Assembly (NCBI GenBank): GCA_029747585.1
Contig: JAPEVF010000008.1
Span: 124,001 to 188,000, forward strand
Direction of reading: 5' to 3'
Length of the DNA stretch: 64,000 bases
From: Pleurotus djamor
Taxonomy: Eukaryota > Basidiomycota > Agaricomycetes > Agaricales > Pleurotaceae
The notes beneath the pieces are model-generated. The model saw nothing but the letters and a program-made list of their open reading frames with translations. It was not told the DNA's origin and did not search any database. Below are positions 21,971 through 33,351 of the stretch, piece by piece. How positions within the stretch are numbered: the first letter of the stretch is position 1; each line of letters opens with the position of its first letter. The position numbers were made by a program, and so were the translations under genes.

Positions 21971-22939
21971 GTCGATTGATGGGTATGAGTGTGAGCTGGC
22001 CGAAGGGGGACGTCATATTATAGACGGGACACCGCCCGAAGATCCCTTCCGGAGGGGTCTGTGATTAACGAATTGTCTTCAGGGATCTTTATCATGATGC
22101 CTCTTGCTCTGCATGTAGGCGCCAAAGGAGACGTTCATAGGAGACACTTCACTGTCTTTAGCATTGCTGGAGCTGCGTTTGCGCTTAATGTTCTCCCTCA
22201 CATTGGTAGAGTCTTCTTCAAATGTGGCGATTTGGCGATACGAGACTCGATGGGGTTGGCGTTGACGTGGGGTCAGGCACCATCGAGCGGGCATCGGCTC
22301 TGGGGAGCTCAGGTATAGCAACGCATGCATCGGCGCGTCCATTTTCCTGTATATGACGGTCAGTTTGTTTTTCGACGCGACACGAGGACACAGCTTACCA
22401 CTGCACGCGTCCACGGGGCCAACTTCATATATGCCTGACCGAACATGCTCGCCGCATGCCTACAGATAAGTGAGTCTCAGAGGATGGTTGTCTGAATTGG
22501 TTTGAGGCAAGGGACATGCAGGCGACAAATTCATTAGAATGCCATATCAGCTAGTATTTCAACACTTGCGCACCTCTCTGGGGAGCCTGAGCGATGTGCT
22601 GAGCTTGACGGGCTACATATGTGTTCGAATCTGTACGTTTGGCTGCACACCGAGAATTTAATCGCGCGAGCTGCTGGCAGTATGCGGGTTGTGGAACACC
22701 GGGTGCGGCGGCGCCAGTGTGAAGGGAGAGGAGTGGGGTGTTGCTAGGCTTCGTCGTTGCTTCGTCGTCGTCGTCGTATCTGGAACTTCTTCACATTTTC
22801 GATCAACACGCTCAAACGCTTTCTACTTCAACTCCGCCCGAGCAAACCGATTATTTAACAAGTCAAAGTCAAGGTCTGTTCAGGGCACAATCAGGCCTCG
22901 TGTCCTCAGTACCAGCACTCAGAGTGAGGAGCTAGTCAG
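21971..22939. other. Region without a convincing gene
   Basis: Short minus-strand open stretches occur (for example MFGQAYMKLAPWTRAV near 22400-22440 and a run ending GAQVLKY near 22560-22700), but they do not join in phase at GT-AG sites. The plus-strand frame at 22689-23006 is Val/Arg-rich from a GTC repeat and looks spurious. A small unrecognised gene remains possible. Confidence 0.4.
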
Positions 22940-25900
22940 CTATCCCTTGGTCAAGAGCTTCGNGGNGTNNCNCTGGATGACGAGGGGGAGTTGGTTGTCG
23001 GTTTGAATGAATTCGGTGAGGAAGCTTTGGGCGATGGTGTCGTTTGCGTTGTCGGGTTGGTAGTGGAATTCGGCAGGGATGTCGTTGGTTCCGGGTTTCA
23101 AGTTGAATGGCTACACGATTGCTCTTGTTAGGCGTTGTAAAGGGATTGGGGCCGAGAGACTCACGTTGATCACAGCGCGCCCGATCTTGACGTCCTTGAA
23201 GGAAACCGGTAACGAGATGTCCACAGTGCTCAGTGAGACGTTCGAGGGATTTTGTAGGGAGTTAATCAGGGGCGAAACGATAAATTCGTTGCCTCCATTT
23301 CCACCACTTCCCGTCACCTTGACATCGCTAAGCGATGCACGACCACCAAAGGCATTGATACCTTGACCACAAGATTAAATTCATAACGCAAGGAAATTCA
23401 GTCATGTGCACACACCTTTCAACGAAGAAGGCACATTGAACGGAATGCCTGATAGCGGTACATCGCCTATCGCCGTACGACCGGTGACATCTGCGGTACC
23501 CTTAAGGTCAAGCGAGGCGGTATCTTGCAAAGTGACATGCGCGAAGAGGGCTTGGAAGCCTTGGTTGTTCAATGCCCTCATGGGGACGTCTTTGAAGGTG
23601 ATTGGGAGGTCGACCGGGTTTCCGGTTGATACGCCACCGTTTGCGGGAGCCCTTGGGATATCCAACTACGGAAATATGGAGTGTGTTGGGTTAGAAAGGA
23701 ATATTATGAAGAGGAGACGAGGCATGGTAAGTACCTGAGCGATGTCGACGCCGGAGGAGCTGAGGATGAGAGTCTGTTGTGACTCTGTCACTTGCAGAGA
23801 GAAGCCGAAGGGGTTCTTGTATTGGGCGACTGTACCTTGCGAACTTGCCAGAGGTGCGAATGCTTGATCGGGGGTTTGCATGGTTACCGCAAAGTCATCG
23901 AGCGTAATCGCCGTGATGATCTACAATAACATTGTGGTTAGGAATGAGCCGACCGAAGAAGGTGTGGAGTGTGCTCACATCGAAGACTTGACCAGGCAGG
24001 ATAACTGAGAGTTCCAATGTCTTGAAGGCATCGCTCAACCAACCAACTTGAGTACCACCGGGCTGGACGAAGTCACCCTTTGCGACGAGCGTTTGGTTTT
24101 GACCAGCCAGGAATTGGGAGAAGAGTTTTCCGACAGCGTCGAGGTTTGAACCACTCTGAGGGACGATTCGGCCGGAGAGGGGAAGGGTGGTCATAGAGTT
24201 GGCAGCAAGGAAGAGGTTGTTTCCGGAGAGGGCTAGAGATGGAGGTGTTAAGGAGTGTTTTGTTAGTGATCTAAGCACAGTGATACGCACGTCCAAGAGA
24301 TACGCCTTCGAAGAATGTTTGGAATCCGATGGTACCGAGGTCAATTCCCAGCTCTGTTGGGACATCATCAGTGCGTGGTACGAATCATAGACTAAGAAAG
24401 GAACGTACGGGCAGGTGATGGAATCATCGAGTCCGTCTCAATTGATATACCGCCCGCGGGGTCGTCTCTGGGTAGCTGGAAGTTGCTGATCGTCACACCG
24501 GGAAGACCGTTGAATGCCTTGAATGAAATCTTCTTCGAAAGAGCGACATTGTCGAAGATGGTGCCGAGAGCTTGGACGCGAAGTTTATCGGTGGAAATCG
24601 TCCATTCGAAGGATTCGTCGTGTAGCAGCTTGGTGGCAAATGCAGTGAATCTACAGGAAGTGTGGTGAGCTACGTTAATTTGATTAGATAGACTGGAACG
24701 TACTGTGAATTATCAGTGATCTTCAGCTTGGCCTGTGTCTGGTAGTTGGGAACACCAGAGTTCGCTGCAGCGCAAACTGTGTCAAGAAGTCTCGTTAGAA
24801 GCTCGTCATAGTGATAACCATACGGGACATACTTGGTGGTAGTTCGATTTGCGCGATGTTGTTTCCTTCCCAGGTCACTCTGCAGCACACGAAAGGTTAA
24901 AGCCGGCTCAAGTCGGGGGTAACGAAGGGACTTTACGTGACGGGTTCCATGAAGGATATGAGAGAATCTAAGGGGCCGGCATTGGTCAAAGAACCACTCA
25001 GCGAGAGGTCGAAGCCTTCGTTCGAAACATTTCTGTTTGATAAATATTAGATCCTCAACTCCGTGAAGAAGGATAAAAAANTTGTACGTGATATTCGCCT
25101 CAGAGAATTGGAGAAGTGATCCATCGACGAGATGTTGGGCAATTGGCCCAGCGACCGCACCAATAGTGAAGAGGACCGATTTATCCGTCTAGAAATGGTC
25201 AGCATTCGAAGATAACCTCGCTAGGGTAGAAGAAGCGTACCACCGCGGGAACGTTAGCTTGATTGAAGCTCAGGTCGGTAGCAACTGAAAAGCACAAGAT
25301 TATGTTATCATGCGAGAACTCGCTCGACACCAGACTCACAGTCATCGAGTTTCGTATGGGTATCGACAGCGAGATTGACTTTCAGGCCGGAAAGCGACTT
25401 CAATATAGCTCCGGCAGCATCGAATTGTTTCCCGCTGGAATGAGTGATCAGAAAGATGTATGTAGCGAAAGAATGTCCTCTGTTACCTGACGCAAGTGGG
25501 TGCCTTCGTATCAACGGATGTTTTGACCTTGAAATGTCCGATTAGTAAGGAACTCCATATTATCGACCCTGACATACCGGAGGCTTGAAATCAGGGTTCT
25601 CGATCAGGAACTGGAAGAGTTGAGCCAACGGTCCGAGATCTACGCCTTGTTCATGGGAAGAGATGCTGAGAAGTTGGATAATCGTTGTTGGATCTAGATT
25701 GAATTTGAAAGGAAGTGGCTGGGAAGTGGCAGAGCTGTGTCCAGGCGCGTGAACTGGGGAGGAAGATATATCCACGTTGTCGATCTTGCCTAGCGTGAGA
25801 TGATGGAAGGTGACGGTGGTCCCGACTCGAAGTAAGTTGATGCTGGCCGTAAACGGATTTGCTAAGGTAAATGAAGCAGAGGCTAGGCCAGTCTCGACTA

Positions 25901-28900
25901 TGTCTATCGGGAAGCTCAAGGCTGCGCTCTGCACGAGAGTCGTGTTGAGGGCGGGAATCGTAACTGGACTCAAACGGATTTGGGAAAGAGCGGACTTCAA
26001 GGAACCGATGGGAGTAGAGTCGGCACTACCAGAGATAGCGGTATCAGAGTTGACGCCTTGGATGAAGTTTTCGAGTAGTTTCTGTCCAGTCTGTTGCGCG
26101 GAACCTCGAGGAGCGTAATGAACATCTGGAAGGTTGTTGAGTGATTAGTTTGATATGGAGGATGAAGCTGACCAACCGATTGGATACGAAGCTGCCCCAG
26201 GTTGGATCACAAGGTTGCTCTAATAAGGGTGGCTCATCAGTTGTCGAAGAAATCACAAGAACAAGAACAACTTACGAGGTCAGCAGAGCCAATAGTCGTG
26301 TCCCTGCGAGAAGGCGATATGGGCATGTTATCATCAAATTCATACGTCGAAGAACTTACTCAAATTGTAGTCCGAAGGAAACGTCTCCGGTACCTGTACA
26401 AAGGTTCAGCGAAAGCCATGTTATAGCGATTGAAAGACCGACCGACTGTAAGGTTGCTGTAATGGATGGGTTATGAGCTATGGTTTCTACGCGTAACCGA
26501 TGGGTAAATTACGAACCTAGGGTTAAACAAAGAGCTGTCGACCTTGATGAGCAAGAAGTCAGGGAATCCCCTGTTGACGTCCAGGTTGCTGACTGTAACT
26601 GGCTTGGAGTTGAGACCTTGGAGACCGTCTATGGTGCTGTCGACGGAGAAGTCGATACCAGGGAGGTTGAGAAGGCCCACGGCGGTCCTCGCCTCCGCAT
26701 TAGAACTGCCAGACAGACGCATTGTCACAGAAGTCCCGATGGTGGTCGCAGCCACGAAGTCGTTGAAGGTACCCTGTTGGCCCGAATCGACTGCGAAAGG
26801 CACATTGCTGAAGGATAGGTTGACAATACGCTTCACGACATCCGTGACTGTAGCTGCCTTGGGTAGTGCAAGTTTCGCAAAAGATTTGCCGTTGAACGCA
26901 ACGTCAATTGTTTGTTCGAGGGCCGTGATGTCCAAGGGGAAGCCGAAGGGTAACGTAAATGCGGCCACGGTAGAACTACTGCTCGTGGCAGGATTGTAGG
27001 CTGTTTCCGGAGTGAAGAGTAGCTTGAGATCGCTCATCGTGATCGACTTGATAATATCCAGAGGTCCCTGGTTAGGCAGGACAGTTTCCACCTGAAGAGC
27101 CTTGATACCTTCGTTTAGCCATGTCACCTAAGAAAAGTATTGTGAGGTGCAGTGCCGCTAAGAAGGTGATGATACGACGGACTTCACTTGACCCAGCGGA
27201 AGCACCATGAACAGCCACGTTGCTGTCCTTGCCGTGAATGAAGTTAGTGAAGACGTTAGACACGGCCGCGAGTCCTTCAGAGGATTCCTGTGGGACGAGA
27301 CGCCCTACAAGGGAAAGAGGGGAGGTGGATGTCGGCGCGAGGGTCACTCCACCTTTGCTTGCGACAGGGCCAAGCATAGTGCTTCCGAAGAACGCATTGA
27401 AACCGAGTGAGGATAGTTGCACGCCAACTTGGGATGGCTGTCAGACGGCGTATATCAGCATATACTATTTCGCTCCAGGGGAATTAATGGCTTACATTGG
27501 TGGTTGATGCCTCGATAGTGAGGTGGATGCCACCAGCGGGGTCGTTGGATGGCAAATCGAAGGAATTTATCTTGACGCCGTTTGCTAGACCATTGAATCC
27601 CTTTAGAACGACCTTCTTGGAGCTCAAAGAGATTCCATCCACGTCGATGCCTGATATCCGTTAGTACATAGCTTTGGAGTAAGTAGTGGCTTGGTTTACC
27701 CATCGCGCTAACTAGATGATGATATTAAAAGCGTTAATTAATTATCGAAAGTTAAATTGGTCTGGGCTCACCCGTCAGGTTCTCGCCCGAAATTTCCCAT
27801 TCAAAGGACTCCCCAGTCAAGAGGACCTTGAAAGGCGTTAGGTTGGTTACATTGTGGTGTGACTGACAGGCAAACCTTAGTGAAATCGGTGATGTGGTCG
27901 ACATCCGTTATGTCGAAAGTGGTTTCTACATCGAGCTCGGCTCCGACATCGCCAACAACGTTGACGGCATCTAGCTTCATATTACCAATAGGTTTACCAG
28001 CCCAGGTCACGGTAAGTCCTTGACTGAAAGATATCTTGGCGTCGACTAGGAGAAAAAGTGAGCTTACGCTCAGTTGACCCAGTCGAAACGCTTACATGGT
28101 CCGGCATTGTTGATGGCTCCCTTCAATCTTGTTTCTATGGAGCAGGTCAATTATCGAGGCGAGTAGCGCGCAGAGGGAACGTACTGAAGGAGTTCAACGC
28201 GGGATCAATGATTAAAACACTCTCGATGCTAATGAAGCCGAGCATCAGCAACGTGTGGCGGTGGAGAGAAAATAACGACTTGCCTGAGATCGGAGCCACT
28301 GACAACTTTCTGTACAATTGGCTGTGCCAAAACGGGCAAAATGAAGTTGAGGCTCTCATCAGTTTTAGTGGGCACAGCACTCTGAGTATATTGCAAAGTC
28401 GTCTTGTATTCGCCTGAAAATGAAGTATGAGTATGATTCATACCAGAGATGCGGTCAAATAGCATACCAAGGGTGACGTCAGTTGTGAGTTCGACGTCAG
28501 ATTCCAGTTTCTTGAAAGCCGTTTGGACGAATTTGGGAAGATCGAATCCGCTGCCGAGACCAGAAATGTCAGTGATGCGTCTTGAGAAGAGATGGAGACC
28601 CACGTGAAGATGTTGGCTCTACGATGGTTCTCTGGAGGCGTACCAGTGGTGAACTGGTAATGAATACCTCCAACCTCCACAATGCCATCCAAAGGCGCAG
28701 TATCAAGCCCAGCCTCTACTGCCAAGAAACGCGTGACGGTGAACAGAGCGTCCGGATCGAAGTTCATGTTGAGAGCGAGCTCTGGCGACGCGGTCTGGGA
28801 TTTAGGTTTCGTGGAGAAGTTTGTATCCGTGTCAATTGTACCGAGATCGACGCCTCGAACGGAAACGACAGATTTGATCTTGGTGATTTCCAAGGGAGTG

Positions 28901-31774
28901 CTAAAAGGGTTATCAAGGTTGACTCGGACATGGCTGATATTGTCTGAACGGCCCGTCGTAGGAAGGACTATGTGAAATGTTAGTTCATTCTTCGAAATAC
29001 CCAAGAAAAGGCTTACCGATAAGCTCGGCGTTGGCGAGCAAGTCGGTCTTCAAGCCAGGAAGAATGACGTCGATGTTAAGGGTCTGGAAGGCTTCCGTCA
29101 GGGACGCTATTTTGGTACTTTGATCGAAGCCACTGATGGTCAAGGGGACATCTGAGGGACTTCGTTTTTGTTTCGTTGCGTAAGAAAGCGATGGTCTCAC
29201 CTTTCTTTCCCACAAAGTCGTTCAACGTTTGCAGACCTTGAGGGCTGTCATTCGCCTAGATGGACAGGATGAGTAGACGAAAAGGACGGCAGAGCATGGA
29301 CGTACGCTGAACTGTGAAGTCGCCGTAGCAGAGTTGTTCCCCATGGTGAGAGTCAAGTTTGGCAGCAAGTTAGTCCCAAGAACGACACCATCACGCATCA
29401 ACTGGAGATCTTTGAATATGCCATAAGCAAGATGCCTTGCCATAGGATGTGACGCTTACTCATGTCTCCCGTGGCTAAATTGAGATTGGACGGGTTGAAG
29501 ATATTGACTAAACGGCATCAAATCAGGATCACTCATATCATGGGCATACGTATGACACGAACCATTGATACTGAGGGTGATTGCCTCTTTGGATCCTCCA
29601 AGAACGTCAACGGAGTCGATCGAGACAAGGCCCTTGAGACCCTGTAGCCCCTGAAGATGGGTAGAAACGTTAACCTTGATCGGGTCCAACGTAATCGCGC
29701 CGATGCTCATGTTTGCGATGGCCCTTGAATTGCCTTCAAGTCGGAAATCAGCCCTTTCGGAGCTGGTAAGTTCTGAATCTGTAGATCATAGTTGTTGTGG
29801 ATTTCCATGGCTCCAAAGGTACGCGCGGAACTTACTGAAAGATGAGAAGGCAGGGTGCATAGCATCTGGCGAATTTAGCTTCGTATCGTCGATCGTAATA
29901 TTGATCGTTCCCGAAGTCATGTCCGATCTCAGGACAGAAATAGAGGACGTCGAAGCTCCAAGGGGCTGGTTTACAAGTAAGTTTGATAGATTGCTGGTTC
30001 CACGAGACGATGGTACGCACCGTACTCAATCCCGCGACAGGGACTCCGTTCTTGGTGATGTGGAAGTCGTTCTGAATTTCACCGATGGAGAGTCCGAAGC
30101 CAAATGGAAGCTCTGGAACGGGATCAAAACTACCGGGTAGATCGGGATGTAATATATTGACATACCGAGCGAAGCCTGTACGGTCCTGCTAACAGCGGAA
30201 GGTGACCATGGGTCTGTTTCCGTAAAAGCCAGCGAAAAGTCCCCAATTGAGATGGATTTGATGGGGTCGATGGGAATTGACGACTTAAAGGGAACCTCGA
30301 GCTTGAGTGACTTGAGTCCATCAGTGAGCCATGAAATGCTAGAGTTGTCTCCTTGGAGGGTAGAGCGCCCTGTCGCAATGACGGGAGACGATTCACTGTT
30401 GAGGTACCGCGTGAAGAGTTCTGATACTACGGTCAGATCGGACGCGGCGGTCTGGGGTACAAGAGTTCCTTTCAAGGTAACGTCGACGGGGCCGGGTGTC
30501 TAGGAATGGTGAGAAGGACACCCTAAGTAGTCTGGGTAGTGGGGTCACGTACGATGATGGTGTCCGTGCCAGTCCCAGTGCCTAAGTAGACGCCCTTGTA
30601 TGACAGATCAAACAGCACAGTGCCCAAGTTGAGGGAAAATGGACTTCCTCGCGAATGAGCCAGGCTTTCTGCAGAGGGGTACATTTGTGCATACCTTGGA
30701 TTATTCAGAGTAGTAACTGCGATGAAGTCGATACCTCCATCAGGACTGTCACTTGGTAGTCGGAAGTCCTTCAGTGCGACGTTCCCCGAGAAACTGTTGA
30801 AACCTGCCAAAGAGTCAGACTAGCATGTGGTAGGTAACATGGAACTTGCCGTTGAGGGTGACATCCTTGCGAAAATTTATCCCTTTGGAGAGGGGGAATT
30901 TGAGAGCTTGCACATGGAGATTCTCACTCTCAAGCCTCCAGGTGAAGTTCTGAGCGGTTATCATCCGTGCGGCGAAGCGACCGAAGGCATCTTGGTCTGT
31001 GATATTGAAGACGGTGGTATCATTAAATTCAGCGCGTTTATTTTTAGCTGAGAGTGGGTTCAGGCTCATGACGCCAATTGGGACCTGATTTTCCCCATCA
31101 AGCCAGGTGACCCGGACAGGGTTCGTAAATTCGATGCGAGCGTTGAATATACCTGTATGAGCGACCTGTGGAGTGATGTTGAGCCTATAAGCAGAGGTTT
31201 ACCCGGGGGAGCAAGCTCACATTGCCCTGGAGCGCCAGTTGAAAGCTAACGAAATTTGGTTTAGCATCGGCATGGAATCAGTGATGTATTGGGAGGCTCA
31301 CGTGTTGTTTAGCGGTTCCGTGATCTGAGCGACCTGTATGTCGAGGGTACTTCGGTTGACGACGAGTTGCGCGATAGCCTTGACGACGGGGAAGAGAAGG
31401 ATAAAGAGGAGGGCAATACCAAGGGGGACGAAGATGAGTTGACAGATGATGAAGCGGCGTTGTTTGTAGAAGGGGACTTTGGGTGGCGGTGGTTGAGTAG
31501 GGGCAGCAGGAGCGTCCTGAGGGCCAGAAGACGCGTCTCCCTGTGAGGAAGTGTCGTTCGGATCCAGTGGATGTACAGACACGCCAGCAGGCGTCGTCCG
31601 TTGGATACCAGCAGGTTGCTGAGCATGGCCTTTGAGTGCGGGGAACCGAAGATGAGAAAGGGATAATCAGACGCGTCGATAGAAAACGAACAGACCTGCA
31701 AGGGAGGCTGAAGAGCCAAAGTCTAAGTCATGAGGATACAAGTCACTGCTCCGCCTAACAGGCCTCGGATCCAT
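22940..31774 (-). CDS. Giant DUF3712-repeat type II membrane protein
   Basis: The gene spans 8.8 kb and has some thirty exons. The ATG at 31774 (exon 1, 31774-31696) joins exon 2 (31629-31302), which reads HAQQPAGIQRTTPAGVSVHP, a Pro-rich stretch, KVPFYKQRRFIICQ and the single membrane helix LIFVPLGIALLFILLFPVVK. Short basic N-terminus, one helix and a huge extracytoplasmic C-terminus define the layout. The remainder repeats a beta-rich unit with motifs such as NPFSTPLEITKIKS, PFGFPLDITALEQT and GNNSATATSQF, each copy separated by exons starting with target motifs like WLTDGLKSL or WLNEGIKAL. These are DUF3712 modules, fungal, LEA-like in feel. The last exon ends LLTKG at 22942. As I recall, yeast vacuolar Tag1 has this architecture; a vacuolar-lumen role is a guess. 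Confidence 0.8.
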
Positions 31775-32295
31775 TGTCGCGCCCGGAGAGATGGGGGGAA
31801 GGGGCAAGGAAGAGGAGGGAGGGGAGAGGAAAGGATATATAGTACAAAAATCAGGATATTATACATTTTTAGGCGAGAGATTTTGATGAAGCAGGGGATG
31901 GGAAAGAGAAGAATGATCAGGAATAGTGAGGCTAAGTTTGGATGGTTCGAGGGAGAGAACCGCATGTCGTTCCCATGAACCATACGATTGGACGAGGAGC
32001 ATGATGGTACATGTGCTGCATTGGATCCGTTCAAACACAAGATTCTCGCGAATCCCTTACGATAGCGGGGTAATGGACGAGCGTTTGCGGGGGCGGGGAA
32101 ATTTGAAATTGCCATTATAGACGCAGCGGCCCTGAACGAGGTGTGTTCGATGGGAAAAGGGTTCCAACGGAACGCCTTGTCCTCATTTCACATGTCCTAA
32201 GGCGATGGATCACTATATGGTATACACACACTACAACATTGGAGACATTGACTTAACATACGGATACGGCTACAATTGTCATTCTTGCTCGTGGG
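31775..32295. other. Intergenic region, no gene seen
   Basis: It holds the promoter of the DUF3712 gene and the 3' flank of the next minus-strand gene. There are A/G-rich tracts around 31790-31850. No supported coding sequence. Confidence 0.5.
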
Positions 32296-33049
32296 CTACA
32301 TGGCATCTTCATCGTCATTGGGTGTGGGGGCGGCAACCGGATCTGGAGTCGCCGCATCGCTGCCAGTGGGAGTACTGCTTTCCCTTCGCTTAGCTGGGTT
32401 CCTGGATGTGGTGGGAGTCGTTGAGGTTTCCTGTTCCTTAACCTTGTTTCCTCTTGGATGTCGCGTTCGTTTGGGAGGATTTGCGTACGGCGCGTCGCTG
32501 TCGTCAGGCTCTTTGCGTTTCCTTCTCTGCCCTCCGGCCCGACGCCGTCGCATGGGTTTATCCTTCGGCGCGTCACGTGCGCTCACCGGGGCGGAGGGTG
32601 GGGACACACCGGCCGATCCCAGCGCCTCCTCGTCCACGTCTGGCACATCCCCCAACGACTTCAGCAAAGCTTCACTTTCGACCATCATGCTGCGAGGCAC
32701 TGGCGGCAAACCGTACGCAGCCGCGTTGAGAGGCGGAAGTGACAGCGCGAGGGGTCCCAAGGGGTGATACAACGGCAAGGGGGGGATTCATGGAATAACG
32801 TCTCCGTTTGGGAGTAGGGGGAGATATTGGTGAGGTATTGGTTTCGCTCGTTCTGCTTTGTGGGGGTGTCTTGTTCGAGGAGGATGAGCCTTGTTTGGGC
32901 TTGGAACTACTGGTGCTCAGTCTCAGAAGCGTGACGGTTGAGCTGTCCGTCTGGTTGGCACAGGGCGAGCGATAGGTATGTTGGGGTTTCCTTCTAATGG
33001 TAGACGTGCTTGGCTTGTGCATAGACATGGTTAACGTGTTGACAGGCAT
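32296..33049 (-). CDS. Small basic, low-complexity protein (frame broken at a G/C run)
   Basis: The ATG at 33049 starts MPVNTLTMSMHKPSTSTIRR. The frame runs through a Ser/Thr-rich region to TPKRRRYSMNPP. There, at seven C on the coding strand (32785-32779), the natural continuation LPLYHPLGPLALSLPPLNAA lies one frame away and runs to the stop at 32296. With one base fewer the reading frame is continuous, about 250 residues. The second half has MVESEALLKSLGDVPDVDEE followed by dense Lys/Arg clusters (MRRRRAGGQRRKRK, PPKRTRHPRGNK), which look like nuclear localisation signals. No domain is recognised; a nuclear protein is a fair guess. Confidence 0.55.
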
Positions 33050-33351
33050 GTCGAGTCGTTATTCTGTGGGACATGAGACACCAATTACAAGCAGTATGAG
33101 GAAAGGGATGGCCTTACTGGAAACCAGCAAATTCCCCCAATTCTGGGGCTCGGGGAATTACAAGGGCGCAGGATTGAAGAGAAAGACGTGAGTGTTCACT
33201 TCAAAGTCCAGGCTAATTTGCATGAATGACATCCGGAAATGGTTTGCTGGTAAGAGCCCAGCCATGTGATCGCTAAATATTTTCTCTGGCTGTGATAGGG
33301 GCTCTGTATTTGTATTATGCCAGCCAGATAAATAGCGTGTTCTACAGCAAG
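33050..33351. other. Intergenic region, no gene seen
   Basis: It is 302 bases between the basic-protein start and the DUF3684 stop. Nothing recognisable. Confidence 0.5.

Noticed and set aside
22079..22740. Possible small minus-strand gene with AYMKLAPWTRAV
   Set aside because: Candidate exons cannot be joined in one frame at GT-AG sites; no family recognised.
22689..23006. Plus-strand frame with VVVVVS and Arg-rich text
   Set aside because: It arises from a GTC/TCG microrepeat and overlaps the 3' end of the DUF3712 gene.
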